Shown: positions 43,299 to 52,828 of the stretch, in pieces
How positions within the stretch are numbered: the stretch's first letter is position 1
Layout: each line of letters starts with the position of its first letter
Origin: Chloroflexota bacterium
GTDB taxonomy: Bacteria > Chloroflexota > Limnocylindria > Limnocylindrales > CSP1-4
Direction: 5' to 3'
Assembly (NCBI GenBank): GCA_021783095.1
Contig: JAJXUG010000010.1
Location: 29,593-93,592 of the forward strand
Length of the DNA: 64,000 nucleotides
Notes under the pieces: generated by a model
The model's database searches: none
What the model was told of the DNA's origin: nothing
The model's input: only the letters and a program-made list of their open reading frames with translations
Program-made: the position numbers and the translations under genes

Positions 43299-44333
43299 TC
43301 AGGCAGTCGGGGCCAGTGTCCCTGTCCGTCGTGGGTCGGGAGTCCGCCGCTGGTGTCGCAGTGTCCCCGCGCCGAACAGCGCCAGTCCTGCGATCAGCCA
43401 CCCGGCCAGCACGAGCATCGGCCGGCTGGTCGCGGCGCCGTCGAAGAGCGCGAGGTTGCGGAGCAGGGTTCCGGTCGCGCCGGGGGGGAGCAGCTGGCCG
43501 ACGGTCCCCCATGGGGCAGGAAGCATCTCGGGTGCGCTGGTCAGGCCGGACAGGGGACTACCCAACAGGATGAGCGCGATGACCGCGAGGCCGAGACCCG
43601 CTCGCCCAAGCATCCGCTGGAGCCCGAGCACCGCGAAGCAGGCGGCCCCCGCTCCAAGCATGGCGCCGAGTGAAGTGAACCAGTAGCTGCCGTCGATCGT
43701 TCCGAACCAGTACTGCAGGATCGCGACCATCCCGAGCCCGCCGAAGACGGCGAATCCCGCCGCGGTGATCAACCGTTGCCGGGCACCGCGTACGCCCGCC
43801 ATGATCCCCACCGCGGCGATCCACCCGCCCAGGGCAAGGGGGAGGGCCCCCGCGGACAGTCCATAACCCTTCGGATCGTCAGTCGGGAACGGGCGCACAT
43901 CCTGGACCTGCACCGGAATCGACATCGCCTCACCGAGCGGAGTCATCGCCTGGGTGAGCGCCGTCGCCATGGCGGGGCTGGCCGCGGAGGCGATGTCGAG
44001 CGTGATTCCGGAGTCACCCAGGAGGAGCGCCCCGTAGACCTCACGGTCGAGGATCTGCTTGCGAGCCTGCTCGGCGCTCGTGAGCACGCGCACGTCGAAC
44101 CCCCCGGGGACGGCTTGCTCGAGGCGCGCGGTAAGCGCAGCGGCCTGCTGCGCGGGTGCCACGACGGCCACGGGGACATGGTGGAAGCCCGAGTTGATCC
44201 CGGGCAGGGCGAATGCGACGAGGAGGATCATGATCGCGCCGACCAGCGCGAGTGTCATCACCGCGATGCGGGTCCAGCTCGACGGTGCGTTTCGTGTGGG
44301 GCTTGGTGCCGTCACCATCGCCATGGTGTTCAC
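43299..44333 (-). CDS. YhgE/Pip- or ABC-2-like membrane protein
   Basis: 344 residues. N-terminal helix (about 24-46), an extracytoplasmic domain of about 115 residues with PVAVVAPAQQAAALTARLEQAVPGGF and EVYGALLLGDSGITLDIASAASP (typical of YhgE/ABC-2 half-transporters), then five or six C-terminal helices. No ATPase gene lies alongside. Divergent from a TetR gene with two operators between, the arrangement of a drug- or solvent-inducible export system. Two in-frame ATGs (44333, 44324). Confidence 0.75.
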   Translation of the reverse strand: MNTMAMVTAPSPTRNAPSSWTRIAVMTLALVGAIMILLVAFALPGINSGFHHVPVAVVAPAQQAAALTARLEQAVPGGFDVRVLTSAEQARKQILDREVYGALLLGDSGITLDIASAASPAMATALTQAMTPLGEAMSIPVQVQDVRPFPTDDPKGYGLSAGALPLALGGWIAAVGIMAGVRGARQRLITAAGFAVFGGLGMVAILQYWFGTIDGSYWFTSLGAMLGAGAACFAVLGLQRMLGRAGLGLAVIALILLGSPLSGLTSAPEMLPAPWGTVGQLLPPGATGTLLRNLALFDGAATSRPMLVLAGWLIAGLALFGAGTLRHQRRTPDPRRTGTLAPTA

Positions 44334-44352
44334 TCCTCCGCGGGTCGAGAGC

Positions 44353-44407
44353 CGCTAAGATACGGCTCGTGTCTTTCGGAGAGTACCCCTAGTCGCTAAG
44401 ATACGGC
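44353..44407. promoter_or_regulatory. Two TetR-type operators in the divergent spacer
   Basis: CGCTAAGATACGGC occurs at 44353-44366 and 44394-44407, 41 bases apart. The first continues as an inverted repeat AAGATAC-GGCTC-GTGTCTT, the second as AAGATAC-GGCAA-GTATTCA. One copy per divergent promoter is what an autoregulating TetR protein would need. Confidence 0.65.
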
Positions 44408-44428
44408 AAGTATTCAATTGAGGTGGGT

Positions 44429-45028
44429 ATGTCGGAACCGGTGACACGGCGGCGCGGCGACGCTCTGCGCTCGGACATCCTGGGTGCGGTCCTGGACGAG
44501 CTGCGCGACCACGGCTACTCCGGAGTCACCTATGACGGCGTGGCACGGCGAGCCCACACCAGCAAACCGGTCCTGTACCGGCGCTGGCGCTCCCGCGCAC
44601 ACCTGGTCCTGGACGCGCTGACCGCACAGCTCGCTTCGGTGACCCCGGCCCCGGACACCGGGAACCTGCGGGGCGATCTCATCGCACTGCTCCAGTTGAT
44701 GCGCGTCCGATTCGACAGCGCTGGGGCGCAGGCGCTCCGGGGCATCGTCGCCGATGCCGACGCCGAACTCCGCAGCGTCGTCGTTGAGTTGACCGATGCG
44801 TTCGCCGACGAGATCTCCCGAACAGTGCTCCAGCGCGCCCGCGACCGAGGCGAGCTCGGTCCGGCGCCCCTCCCACCGTTGGTCTCCTCCGTGCCCGTCA
44901 TCCTGTTCCGGCACGAACTCCTACTCACTGACGAACCAAGCGACAAGAGGATCGAGGAGATCGTCGACACCGCCTGCCTGCCGCTGATGCACGCCGCGAC
45001 CAGATGGCCGGTCCGGGCTTCGACATAG
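44429..45028 (+). CDS. TetR-family repressor
   Basis: 199 residues. N-terminal helix-turn-helix: ILGAVLDELRDHGYSGVTYDGVARRAHTSKPVLYRRWRSRAHLVLDAL, typical TetR (YRRW variant), then a helical ligand domain. It probably represses itself and the divergent membrane-protein gene through the operators between. The ATG at 44429 follows GAGGTGGG. This gene and its neighbour use somewhat less GC-biased codons than the surroundings, which may point to separate acquisition. Confidence 0.93.
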   Translation: MSEPVTRRRGDALRSDILGAVLDELRDHGYSGVTYDGVARRAHTSKPVLYRRWRSRAHLVLDALTAQLASVTPAPDTGNLRGDLIALLQLMRVRFDSAGAQALRGIVADADAELRSVVVELTDAFADEISRTVLQRARDRGELGPAPLPPLVSSVPVILFRHELLLTDEPSDKRIEEIVDTACLPLMHAATRWPVRAST

Positions 45029-45202
45029 GCCAGAAGGTCCCGGATGCCGCTGGCCCCGGTGCGCGAGGCTCACGCGTCGGGGCGCTGAGCACAAGCGAGT
45101 CCTCAGACACCGCCGAGAGGTTGGCGAGGCGGACACGCTGCGCCGCACCGCAAACCTCGCCGAACAGCCTGGGCGATCTCCGCCGAGGAGGACACTGCAT
45201 GG

Positions 45203-45208
45203 TACAGT
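45203..45208 (+). promoter_or_regulatory. -10 element TACAGT of carAB
   Basis: TACAGT about 125 bases before carA, leaving a long leader that contains a 12-base palindrome CCGGCATGCCGG and a short ORF. Confidence 0.45.
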
Positions 45209-45276
45209 TCGGGCGTCCTGAGGTCCGGTCCTGTGAGGCCGGCATGCCGGTCCGGAGAGGCCGGGTAGGAGGCCTG

Positions 45277-45333
45277 ATGCACCTGCGCTTGCCCGCAGCC
45301 GGCGCCCTCGCGCGCCGCACCGCCGGGAACTGA
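45277..45333 (+). CDS. 18-residue leader ORF before carA
   Basis: ATG with AGGAGG four bases upstream, 18 codons (three Arg, four Ala, three Leu) and a TGA directly abutting the carA GTG. carA itself has no ribosome site, so its translation may depend on this ORF. Possible attenuation or coupling device for the carbamoyl-phosphate operon. An in-frame ATG at 45199 could extend it to about 44 codons. Confidence 0.4.
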   Translation: MHLRLPAAGALARRTAGN

Positions 45334-46497
45334 GTGACGCTCCCACCGAACCCCGTCCACCCGCCGCTGCCGCGCGCCGACGCGATCGTCGACCCCCGCG
45401 TCGGCGACGCGGGCCCCGCGCTGCTCGCGCTCGAGGACGGGGCTGTGTTCCCCGGCATCGCCTTCGGCGCCCCGCTCGCCGCGGGCGGCGACCTCGTGGT
45501 GAACACGAGCCAGACCGGGTACCAGGAGATCGCCACCGACCCCTCGTACGCCGGGCAGGTCGTCGTCATGACGTACCCGCTGATCGGCAACTACGGGCGC
45601 CTCGAGGCGGACGACCAGTCGAGCCGGCCCTGGCTCCGCGGCCTCGTCGTCGCCCACGCCACCGCCGCCGTCCTCGACGACGCCCGCCAGCTCGCCACGA
45701 TGCTGCGCGAGAACGGCATCCCGGCCATTGCCGGCGTGGACACGAGGGCGCTCGCGAGGCGCCTCCGCTCGAGCGGCTGCCAGCGCGCGATCATCACGCA
45801 GCCCGGCCTGACCGATCCCGACGAGGCGGTGGCGATGGCCCGCGAGGTGCCCGCCTGGGAGGACCAGGACTTCGTGGCCCAGGTGTCGCCGGCCCGGGTG
45901 ACCGAGGTCGGCGACGAGGCGTCGGCGCCGCTCATCGCCATCGTCGACTACGGCCTCAAGTCCAACATCATCCGGAGCCTGCGGCGGCGCGGTGCGCGCG
46001 TCCGGATCCTGCCCCACACCGCGAGCGCGGCCGAGGTGCTCGCCGCCGATGTCGACGGCGTCGTCCTCTCACCCGGTCCCGGCGACCCCGCCCGCCTAAC
46101 CGGACCTGTGGCGCTCGCGAGGGCCATCATCGACGATGGACGGCCGCTCCTCGGCATCTGCCTCGGCCACCAGATCGTCGCCCGCGCCGCCGGCGCGGAG
46201 ACCGGGCGCCTCCGCTTCGGGCACCACGGGGCGAACCACCCGGTCCAGGACCTCGACACCGGCTACGTGCAGGTCACCGCGCAGAACCACGAGGTCCAGG
46301 TGATCGGCGGGACGCTCCCCGAGGCGTCGGGCTTCCGGGTCAGCCAGCTCAACCTCAACGACCGCTCCGTCGAGGGCCTGCGCCACAACTCCAAGCCCAT
46401 CGAGACCGTCCAGTACCACCCCGAGGGCGCCCCCGGGCCGCTCGACGCGCTGGCCGTGTTCGACCGATTCGTTGACGCCTGCCGGCGGGAGGCCTGA
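45334..46497 (+). CDS. carA: Carbamoyl-phosphate synthase small subunit
   Basis: 387 residues. N-terminal CPSase-S domain (NTSQTGYQEIATDPSYAGQ, TYPLIGNYG) and C-terminal class I glutamine amidotransferase with IVDYGLKSNI, LSPGPGDP, nucleophile Cys in GICLGHQI, and HPE in QYHPEG. Releases ammonia from glutamine for carbamoyl phosphate, used in pyrimidine and arginine synthesis. GTG start. Five bases before carB. Confidence 0.97.
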   Translation: MTLPPNPVHPPLPRADAIVDPRVGDAGPALLALEDGAVFPGIAFGAPLAAGGDLVVNTSQTGYQEIATDPSYAGQVVVMTYPLIGNYGRLEADDQSSRPWLRGLVVAHATAAVLDDARQLATMLRENGIPAIAGVDTRALARRLRSSGCQRAIITQPGLTDPDEAVAMAREVPAWEDQDFVAQVSPARVTEVGDEASAPLIAIVDYGLKSNIIRSLRRRGARVRILPHTASAAEVLAADVDGVVLSPGPGDPARLTGPVALARAIIDDGRPLLGICLGHQIVARAAGAETGRLRFGHHGANHPVQDLDTGYVQVTAQNHEVQVIGGTLPEASGFRVSQLNLNDRSVEGLRHNSKPIETVQYHPEGAPGPLDALAVFDRFVDACRREA

Positions 46498-46502
46498 GCC
46501 GC

Positions 46503-49500
46503 ATGACCGCGACGCTGCCCGTCCCGCCGGTCCGCGCCCACCGGCCCAAGCCGTCGTCGGTGCTGATCCTGGGCTCAGGCCCGGTCGTCATCGGCCAGGC
46601 CGCCGAGTTCGACTACGCGGGCACGCAGGCCTGCCGCGCGCTCCGGGCCGAGGGCGTCCGGACGATCCTGGTCAACTCGAACCCGGCGACGATCATGACC
46701 GACCCGTCGGTGGCCGACGCCGTCTACCTCGAGCCGCTGACGGTCCCGGCGATCGAGGCGGTCATCGCCCGCGAGAAGCCCGAGGGCCTGCTCGCGGGCC
46801 TGGGCGGCCAGACCGCGCTCAACCTGGCCATGGCGCTCTCGGAGGCAGGGGTGCTCGAGCGCCACAACGTCCGCCTGCTGGGCACGCCGCTCGAGGCCAT
46901 CCGCATGGCCGAGGACCGCGAGGCGTTCCGCGACCTGCTCGACCGCATCGGCCAGCCGTACGCGCCGTCGGCGATCGTGGAGGGCGACGACGACGCCGCC
47001 CGCCACGCCTCGGCGGGCGTCGCGCTCGAGGCCATCGGCCTGCCGGCCATCGTGCGCCCCGCGTTCACGCTCGGCGGCACCGGCGGGGGCATCGTCGAGA
47101 CCGAGGCAGCCTACTGGGAGCGCGTGCGCGGCGGCCTCCGCGCCAGCCCGATCCACCAGGTGATGGTCGAGCGCTGCCTGGTGGGCTGGCAGGAGATCGA
47201 GTACGAGGTCATGCGCGACCATGAGGACACGTGCATCGCCGTGTGCTCGATGGAGAACGTGGACCCGCTCGGCGTCCACACCGGCGACTCGATCGTGGTG
47301 GCCCCGGTCCAGACGCTCACCGACCAGGTCCACCAGCGGCTGCGGTCGGCCGCCCTGGCCATCATTCGCGCGCTGGGCGTGGAGGGCGGCTGCAACGTCC
47401 AGTTCGCGCTCTCGCCCGACTCCACCGACTACGCTGTGATCGAGGTCAACCCGCGGGTGAGCCGAAGCTCGGCGCTCGCCTCGAAGGCCACGGGCTACCC
47501 GATCGCGCGCGTCGCGGCGCAGATCGCCGCCGGCCGCACGCTGGCCGAGATCCCCAACGTCGTCACCGGCACCACGGTGGCCGCGTTCGAGCCTGCGCTC
47601 GACTACGTCGTCGTCAAGCTGCCGCGCTTCCCGTTCGACAAGTTCCCGACCGCCGACCGGCGCCTCGGCAGCCAGATGAAGGCGACCGGCGAGGTCATGG
47701 CGATCGACCGCACCTTCGGCGCCGCGCTCAACAAGGCGCTCCGCGGACTCGAGCAGGCGGGCGCGGGGCCGCTGGGCGAGGACCCCTCCTGGCGGCCGAC
47801 GTTCGACTACCTGGCCGCGGTCTACGGCGGCGTGGATCCCGACGACGGGGGCGACGGCATCCGCGTGGGCGTGGGCGGGCTGGACAGCCTCACGATCGAG
47901 GACGCGCCGATCCGCTGGCTGGGCGAGGACGGCGAGGCCTGCGAGAGCACGAGGCTGGCCCAGCGCTCGGCCGCGCCGATCGTCCTGCGCCAGTTCGTGC
48001 AGCCCTCCGACTCGCGGCTGTGGCGCGTGCTGGGGCTCCTGCGGCGGGGTGTCCCGCAAGAGGTCGTCCGCCGGGCCACGGGGATCAACGCGTGGTTCCT
48101 CTCGGAGATGGCGCGCAACCTCGAGCTCGAGCGCGACGTGCGGGCGATGGGCGCCCGCCTCGCGGACCCGGCCGACGCCCGGGGCGCCGAGCTGCTCGCC
48201 ACGGCCAAGCGGTTCGCCTTCGCGGACCGGGACCTCGCCGCCCTGGCCGGGGTGGGGGAGCCCGCCGTCCGTGCCGCGCGCAGCGCGCTGGGCCTCGCGC
48301 CCGGCTACGCGATGGTGGACACCTGCGCCGCGGAGTTCGCCGCCGAGACGCCGTACTTCTACTCGACGTATGCCGCCGCCGGCTCGGAGCCCGAGGCGCC
48401 GCCCGTCGAGCGCCCCGCCGCCCTCGTCATCGGCAGCGGGCCCGTCCGGATCGGCCAGGGGATCGAGTTCGACTACTGCGCGGTCCAGGCGGCCGACGTC
48501 CTGCGCCGCAACGGCTGGAGCGCGGTCATGGTCAACTCCAACCCCGAGACCGTGTCCACCGACTTCGACGCGTCCACGCGCCTCTACTTCGAGCCCCTCG
48601 ACACCGAGAGCGTGCTGGGCATCATCGAGTTCGAGAGCGGCGGGCTGGCGGCGATGAACGGAGCCGACACGCTGCCGGCGGTCGTCGCCTTCGGCGGGCA
48701 GACGCCCCTCAACCTCGCGGGGCCGCTCGTCCACGCGGGCGTGCCGCTGCTGGGCTCCGACCTCGAGGCGATCGACCAGGCCGAGGAGCGCACGCGGTTC
48801 TCGGCGCTGCTGGACCGGCTCGGCATCCCGCAGCCCGAGGGCGGCATGGCCGAGACGATCGAGGAGGCGCTCACGCTGGCCGAGCGGATCGGCTACCCGG
48901 TCATCGTCCGGCCCTCGTTCGTCATCGGGGGCCTGGCCATCGACTTCGCCTACTCGCCCGAGGACCTCGTTCGCCACCTGGCGTCGGCCGCCGTCGTGGA
49001 CCCTGACCGGCCGGTGCGGATCGACCGCTTCCTCGAGGGGATCGAGGTGGACGTGGACGCGGTGAGCGACGGGACCGAGGTGCTCATCCCGGGCCTGCTC
49101 GAGCACGTCGAGCGGGCGGGCATCCACTCCGGCGACTCGATCGCGTGGTTCCCGCCCCAGAGCGTGGGCGAGGGCGACCAGGCGCTGATCATCGAGACGA
49201 TGCAGCGGATCTGCCTCGCGCTCGGCGCCCAGGGCCTGGTCAACGCCCAGTTCATCGTCCGCGAGGACGGCGTGTACCTGATCGAGGTCAACCCGCGGGC
49301 CTCGCGCACGGTGCCGTTCCTGTCCAAGGTGACCGGCGTGCCGATGGTGGAGCTGGCGGTGCGGATCTCGCTCGGCGAGACGCTGCGGTCCCTCGGGTGG
49401 GAAGGCGGCCTCGTCCCGCCGCCGCCCTTCGTCGCGGTCAAGGCGCCCGCGTTCTCGACCGCCAAGCTCAAGGGCGTCGACCCGTCGGTGGGGCCGTTCA

Positions 49501-50030
49501 TGCAGTCCACGGGCGAGGTCATCGGCATCGCCGACCGGGCGCCGGTCGCCATGGCCAAGGCGCTCACGGGCGCCGCGCTGATCCCGCCGCGCGCCGGCGA
49601 GGGCGAGGCGCCGCTCGCGCTGCTCTCGATCGCCGACCGCGACAAGTGGGGCCTGGCCGACCTCGGCCGCGCGCTGGTCCGGGCCGGCTACCGGCTGGCG
49701 GCGACGGCCGGGACCCGTGCGCTGCTCGAGCAGGCGGGGATCACCGGGATCGCTCCGGTGGCGAAGCTGGGCTCCGAGCCGGTGGGCGACGAGGCGGGGA
49801 TCCTCGAGCTGATCGCCTCGGGCGAGGTGCGGCTGGTGGTCAACACCCCCACGCCACGCTCCGGTCCCGTGCGCGATGCGGCGGACATCCGCCACGCCAC
49901 GATCGCCGAGGGGATCCTGTGCTTCACGTCCATCGAGACGGGCGTGGCCGCCGCCGAGGCGCTGGACCCGTCGCTGGTCGACGAGATCGCCCAGGTGCGC
50001 CCGATCACGGAGTGGGTTCCCAGGGCGTAG
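46503..50030 (+). CDS. carB: Carbamoyl-phosphate synthase large subunit
   Basis: 1175 residues, somewhat longer than the usual 1060-1080. Two homologous halves, each with a pre-ATP-grasp segment (LILGSGPVVIGQAAEFDY; VIGSGPVRIGQGIEFDYC) and an ATP-grasp domain (FTLGGTGGGI; FVIGGLAIDF), and a C-terminal allosteric MGS-like domain. Forms carbamoyl phosphate from bicarbonate, ammonia and two ATP. The extra length lies largely in the linker between halves (about 430-620) and the C-terminal part. Confidence 0.97.
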   Translation: MTATLPVPPVRAHRPKPSSVLILGSGPVVIGQAAEFDYAGTQACRALRAEGVRTILVNSNPATIMTDPSVADAVYLEPLTVPAIEAVIAREKPEGLLAGLGGQTALNLAMALSEAGVLERHNVRLLGTPLEAIRMAEDREAFRDLLDRIGQPYAPSAIVEGDDDAARHASAGVALEAIGLPAIVRPAFTLGGTGGGIVETEAAYWERVRGGLRASPIHQVMVERCLVGWQEIEYEVMRDHEDTCIAVCSMENVDPLGVHTGDSIVVAPVQTLTDQVHQRLRSAALAIIRALGVEGGCNVQFALSPDSTDYAVIEVNPRVSRSSALASKATGYPIARVAAQIAAGRTLAEIPNVVTGTTVAAFEPALDYVVVKLPRFPFDKFPTADRRLGSQMKATGEVMAIDRTFGAALNKALRGLEQAGAGPLGEDPSWRPTFDYLAAVYGGVDPDDGGDGIRVGVGGLDSLTIEDAPIRWLGEDGEACESTRLAQRSAAPIVLRQFVQPSDSRLWRVLGLLRRGVPQEVVRRATGINAWFLSEMARNLELERDVRAMGARLADPADARGAELLATAKRFAFADRDLAALAGVGEPAVRAARSALGLAPGYAMVDTCAAEFAAETPYFYSTYAAAGSEPEAPPVERPAALVIGSGPVRIGQGIEFDYCAVQAADVLRRNGWSAVMVNSNPETVSTDFDASTRLYFEPLDTESVLGIIEFESGGLAAMNGADTLPAVVAFGGQTPLNLAGPLVHAGVPLLGSDLEAIDQAEERTRFSALLDRLGIPQPEGGMAETIEEALTLAERIGYPVIVRPSFVIGGLAIDFAYSPEDLVRHLASAAVVDPDRPVRIDRFLEGIEVDVDAVSDGTEVLIPGLLEHVERAGIHSGDSIAWFPPQSVGEGDQALIIETMQRICLALGAQGLVNAQFIVREDGVYLIEVNPRASRTVPFLSKVTGVPMVELAVRISLGETLRSLGWEGGLVPPPPFVAVKAPAFSTAKLKGVDPSVGPFMQSTGEVIGIADRAPVAMAKALTGAALIPPRAGEGEAPLALLSIADRDKWGLADLGRALVRAGYRLAATAGTRALLEQAGITGIAPVAKLGSEPVGDEAGILELIASGEVRLVVNTPTPRSGPVRDAADIRHATIAEGILCFTSIETGVAAAEALDPSLVDEIAQVRPITEWVPRA

Positions 50031-50039
50031 CGCCGGGGC

Positions 50040-50409
50040 TCCTCGCCGGGGCTCCTGGGCTTGTCGCGCGACGCCGTCTGCTCCTGCACGATGGCCTGGC
50101 CCAGCGACCACAGCGTGATCGTCGAGGGCGCCACCATACGCCCAGCATCCGCCGCCGCGAGGTCTCGCTCGCGCTGGTGATGACGGCGCCCAGCCCCGGA
50201 CGCCCGCGCGCCGCAGTGCCCAGGCGCCGATGTCGAACAGCGTCGCGAAGGGTAGCGCCGACAGCATCGCCACGCCGACACAGCCGTACACCCACAGGAA
50301 CAGGCCTGCTACCGCCGCGTCGGACGACCCGCCGGCAATCCCCTGGGCCATGATCCACGCCCGGCCGACCAGCCCCGCGATGCGGCGGCGCGGCGCGGTG
50401 ACGGTCACG
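50040..50409 (-). pseudogene. Frameshifted membrane-protein gene
   Basis: On the minus strand a start-like GTG near 50409 leads into GLVGRAWIMAQGIAGGSSD and AGLFLWVYGCVGVAMLSALPFATLFDIGAWALRR. The sequence then continues in a second frame (LGAVITSASETSRRRMLGVW) and a third (MVAPSTITLWSLGQAIVQEQ). One membrane protein of roughly 120 residues with two frameshifts explains this; family unknown. Alternatively indel errors in the assembly. Confidence 0.4.
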
Positions 50410-50526
50410 GGTCGGCAGTCTGGTCGCGGACTGCCGATGGCGCAGACGAACCGCCTCCGCATCCGATTCGGCCGTCGGGGCGAAGATAGGGACGAACCCG
50501 TCCACGCCAGCGCGAACCGGAGACCC

Positions 50527-50979
50527 ATGCCCGCACCCGCCAGCCGCAGATCGACTGCCTCACTCCACGTCATCGATGCCGTGCCCGAGGGCGACGCTGC
50601 GCAGGGCTACGTCCCGGGCGTGTGCAACATCGGGCCGTGGGAGATCCGTCGGCGGTGGGCCTTCGGGGTCAGCGGACTCGCCATTGCAGGCGCCCTCCTC
50701 GCGCTGCTCGTCGCGGTTGGCGCGGCGCCCATCGCCCGCCTGGTCGTGCTGATCCCGGCCTGGGGCGGGATGTTCTCGGTGCTCCAGGCCAGGCGCCACT
50801 TCTGCGGCGCGTATGCCCTGCGCGGCATCTCCAACTTCGGGAACGCGCTCGAGACCGCGCGGGACGTGGCGGACGATGCGGCCCACCGAGCCGACATGGC
50901 CGGCCTCGCCCGGCTGACGCGCGACTCGTTCCTGATCGGCCTCGCCCTCACGATCGTGGCGGTCCTGCTGCCGCTCTGA
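50527..50979 (+). CDS. Conserved small membrane protein of unknown function
   Basis: 150 residues. GYVPGVCNIGPWEIRRRW, two close membrane helices (about 48-67 and 70-88) and a second conserved part LQARRHFCGAYALRGISNFG, then a C-terminal helix (about 130-148). I recognise the CNIG/HFC pattern as a conserved uncharacterised family; the two cysteines on opposite sides of the hairpin may pair or bind a cofactor. Preceded and followed by non-coding spacers. Confidence 0.7.
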   Translation: MPAPASRRSTASLHVIDAVPEGDAAQGYVPGVCNIGPWEIRRRWAFGVSGLAIAGALLALLVAVGAAPIARLVVLIPAWGGMFSVLQARRHFCGAYALRGISNFGNALETARDVADDAAHRADMAGLARLTRDSFLIGLALTIVAVLLPL

Positions 50980-51415
50980 GGCGCCGTTCGGTGTGCGACG
51001 CGGTGCGGGCTGCTCCGCTGGCCCTGCCACGATCGGGGTTCGCGCCCGCATCGGGCCGGACGGGTTGCCCCAAGCGGGTCATCCAGCCGCCCGGGCGCTG
51101 CCGCCGCCGGGCGCGGCCGCCCCGGTGCACCGAGCGGCCCTGTCGGCGCTCGCCCCGCTGGGCGGTCCGCCGCGTGCCGCATGCTGCGGCGCCGCCTGCC
51201 GATCTGCCGCACCCGGCGGCCCGGCCGGGGCGCCGCCCTCCCGCAGGGCCGGTGCGTGCACCGAGCGCCGCCGCCGGATCCAGCCGAGGCGAGGCTCGCG
51301 CACGTCGCGGCGACCGCGCGCCCATCGCGGCGGGGCAGGCGCCGCGGAAAGCTCCCCACCGGCCGGGCAGCCTACAATCGCGCCACCCACCCGCCGCCCG
51401 AGGGTCGAAGTCCGT
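50980..51415. other. Spacer with a repeat pair and a -10 element
   Basis: About 435 GC-rich bases without a convincing gene. Holds the inverted repeat pair at 51123-51263 and a TACAAT near 51373, the likely -10 of the M16 peptidase operon. Confidence 0.4.
51123..51263. repeat. Inverted pair of a dispersed 20-base repeat
   Basis: 51123-51142 is the reverse complement of CAGGGCCGCTCGGTGCACCG; 51244-51263 is CAGGGCCGGTGCGTGCACCG. They differ from the copy at 20146 by one and two bases. Two copies in opposite direction about 120 bases apart resemble a REP pair. Confidence 0.5.
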
Positions 51416-52828
51416 ATGCCCGTACCCGTCGTCGAGTTCAGCGACGAGCGCCTGCCCAACGGCCTGCGCCTGATCGTCGCCGAGGACCATGTCGCGCCCG
51501 TGGCCGCCGTCCACGTCTGGTACAACGTCGGCTCCAAGCACGAGGTCCCGGGCAAGACCGGCTTCGCGCACCTGTTCGAGCACGTGATGTTCCAGGGCAG
51601 CGCGAACGTCGGCAAGTCGGAGCACATGGCGCTCGTGCAGGCGGCCGGCGGCACGCTCAACGGCACCACCTGGCTGGACCGGACCAACTACTTCGAGACG
51701 ATGCCCTCGCACCACCTCGAGCTCGCGCTGTGGCTGGAGGCGGACCGCCTGGGCACGCTGCTCGACGCGCTGTCGCAGGAGAACCTCGACAACCAGCGCG
51801 ACGTGGTCAAGAACGAGAAGCGCTGGAGCTACGACAACCGCCCCTACGGCACCTGGATCCACAAGCTGCTCGGCCACGCGTACCCGGACTGGCACCCGTA
51901 CCACCACCCGACGATCGGCTCGATGGAGGACCTGGACGCAGCCTCGCTCGAGGACGTGCGGCACTTCTTCGAGACCTACTACGCGCCCAACAACGCGGTG
52001 ATCTCCGTGGTGGGGGACTGCGACCACGACCAGGTGCGGGCCTGGGTCGACCGCTACTTCGGCCCCATCCCGGCCAACCCGGACATCCCGCCGCTGCCCG
52101 ACATGTCGCTGCCGGCGGTGATCGGCGAGGAGAAGCGCGAGACGGTCGTGGACCGCGTGCCGCTGCCGCGCATCTGCTTCGCGTTCCGGGCGCCGGCCTT
52201 CGGCGATCCCCGGCTCGACGCCCTGGACCTCGCGACCCAGCTCCTGTCCGGCGGCAAGAGCAGCCGGCTGCACCGGCGCCTCGTCCGCGACGAGCGGATC
52301 GCGCAGGACGTCATGATCGGCACGCTGCCCGCGGTCGGGGGCGCCTCGGTCATCCTCGGCTACGCCACCGTCCGCCCGGGCGTGGACCCCGCGGTCGTGG
52401 AGTCGGCCTACCTCGAGGAGCTCGCGAAGCTGGCCGCCGAGGCGCCGAGCGAAGACGAGATGGGCCGGGCGCGGGCGCTGACCGAGGCCGACGAGCTGGG
52501 CGCCCTGAGCCGCGTGGAGGAGCGCGCCGAGCGCCTGTCGATGTACGCCACGCTGTTCAACGACCCGGGCATGGTCAACACGATCCTCGCCCGGTACCTC
52601 GCGGTCACCGCGGAGCAGATCCGCGAGATCGCGCAGGCGGTCTTCCGGGCGGACAACCGGGTCGTGCTCACGTACCTGCCGACGGCCATCGGGGCCGAGG
52701 CGCTGGAAGGCGGCACGGGGGACGGGGTGGGGCCCGAATCGACGGTGGACGCGGCCGACGAGGCGCCTGTCGCTGCCGACGTGGCGGACGTGGCCGAGAC
52801 CGACGACGAGGGGGAGGCGGACGCATGA
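51416..52828 (+). CDS. M16 zinc peptidase, catalytic member
   Basis: 470 residues. Inverted zinc motif HLFEH (HxxEH) near residue 57 with the downstream Glu in NEKRW about 75 residues later; NVGSKHEVPGKTGFAHLFEHVMFQGS is typical of the pitrilysin/MPP-beta class. Cleaves peptides in or outside the cell. The C-terminal 45 residues are acidic and Ala-rich. Overlaps the next gene by ATGA; the two probably form a heterodimer, one active and one binding half. Confidence 0.95.
   Translation: MPVPVVEFSDERLPNGLRLIVAEDHVAPVAAVHVWYNVGSKHEVPGKTGFAHLFEHVMFQGSANVGKSEHMALVQAAGGTLNGTTWLDRTNYFETMPSHHLELALWLEADRLGTLLDALSQENLDNQRDVVKNEKRWSYDNRPYGTWIHKLLGHAYPDWHPYHHPTIGSMEDLDAASLEDVRHFFETYYAPNNAVISVVGDCDHDQVRAWVDRYFGPIPANPDIPPLPDMSLPAVIGEEKRETVVDRVPLPRICFAFRAPAFGDPRLDALDLATQLLSGGKSSRLHRRLVRDERIAQDVMIGTLPAVGGASVILGYATVRPGVDPAVVESAYLEELAKLAAEAPSEDEMGRARALTEADELGALSRVEERAERLSMYATLFNDPGMVNTILARYLAVTAEQIREIAQAVFRADNRVVLTYLPTAIGAEALEGGTGDGVGPESTVDAADEAPVAADVADVAETDDEGEADA

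Noticed and set aside
45004..45333. 109-codon ORF between tetR and carA
   Set aside because: Overlaps the tetR end and the carA promoter and has no family-like sequence; only its last 18 codons with AGGAGG look translated.
46575..50573. Minus-strand ORF of over 1300 codons opposite carB
   Set aside because: A shadow of carB caused by high GC; composition is Arg/Gly/Asp-rich without domains. Only its 5' end overlaps a possible decayed gene at 50040-50409.
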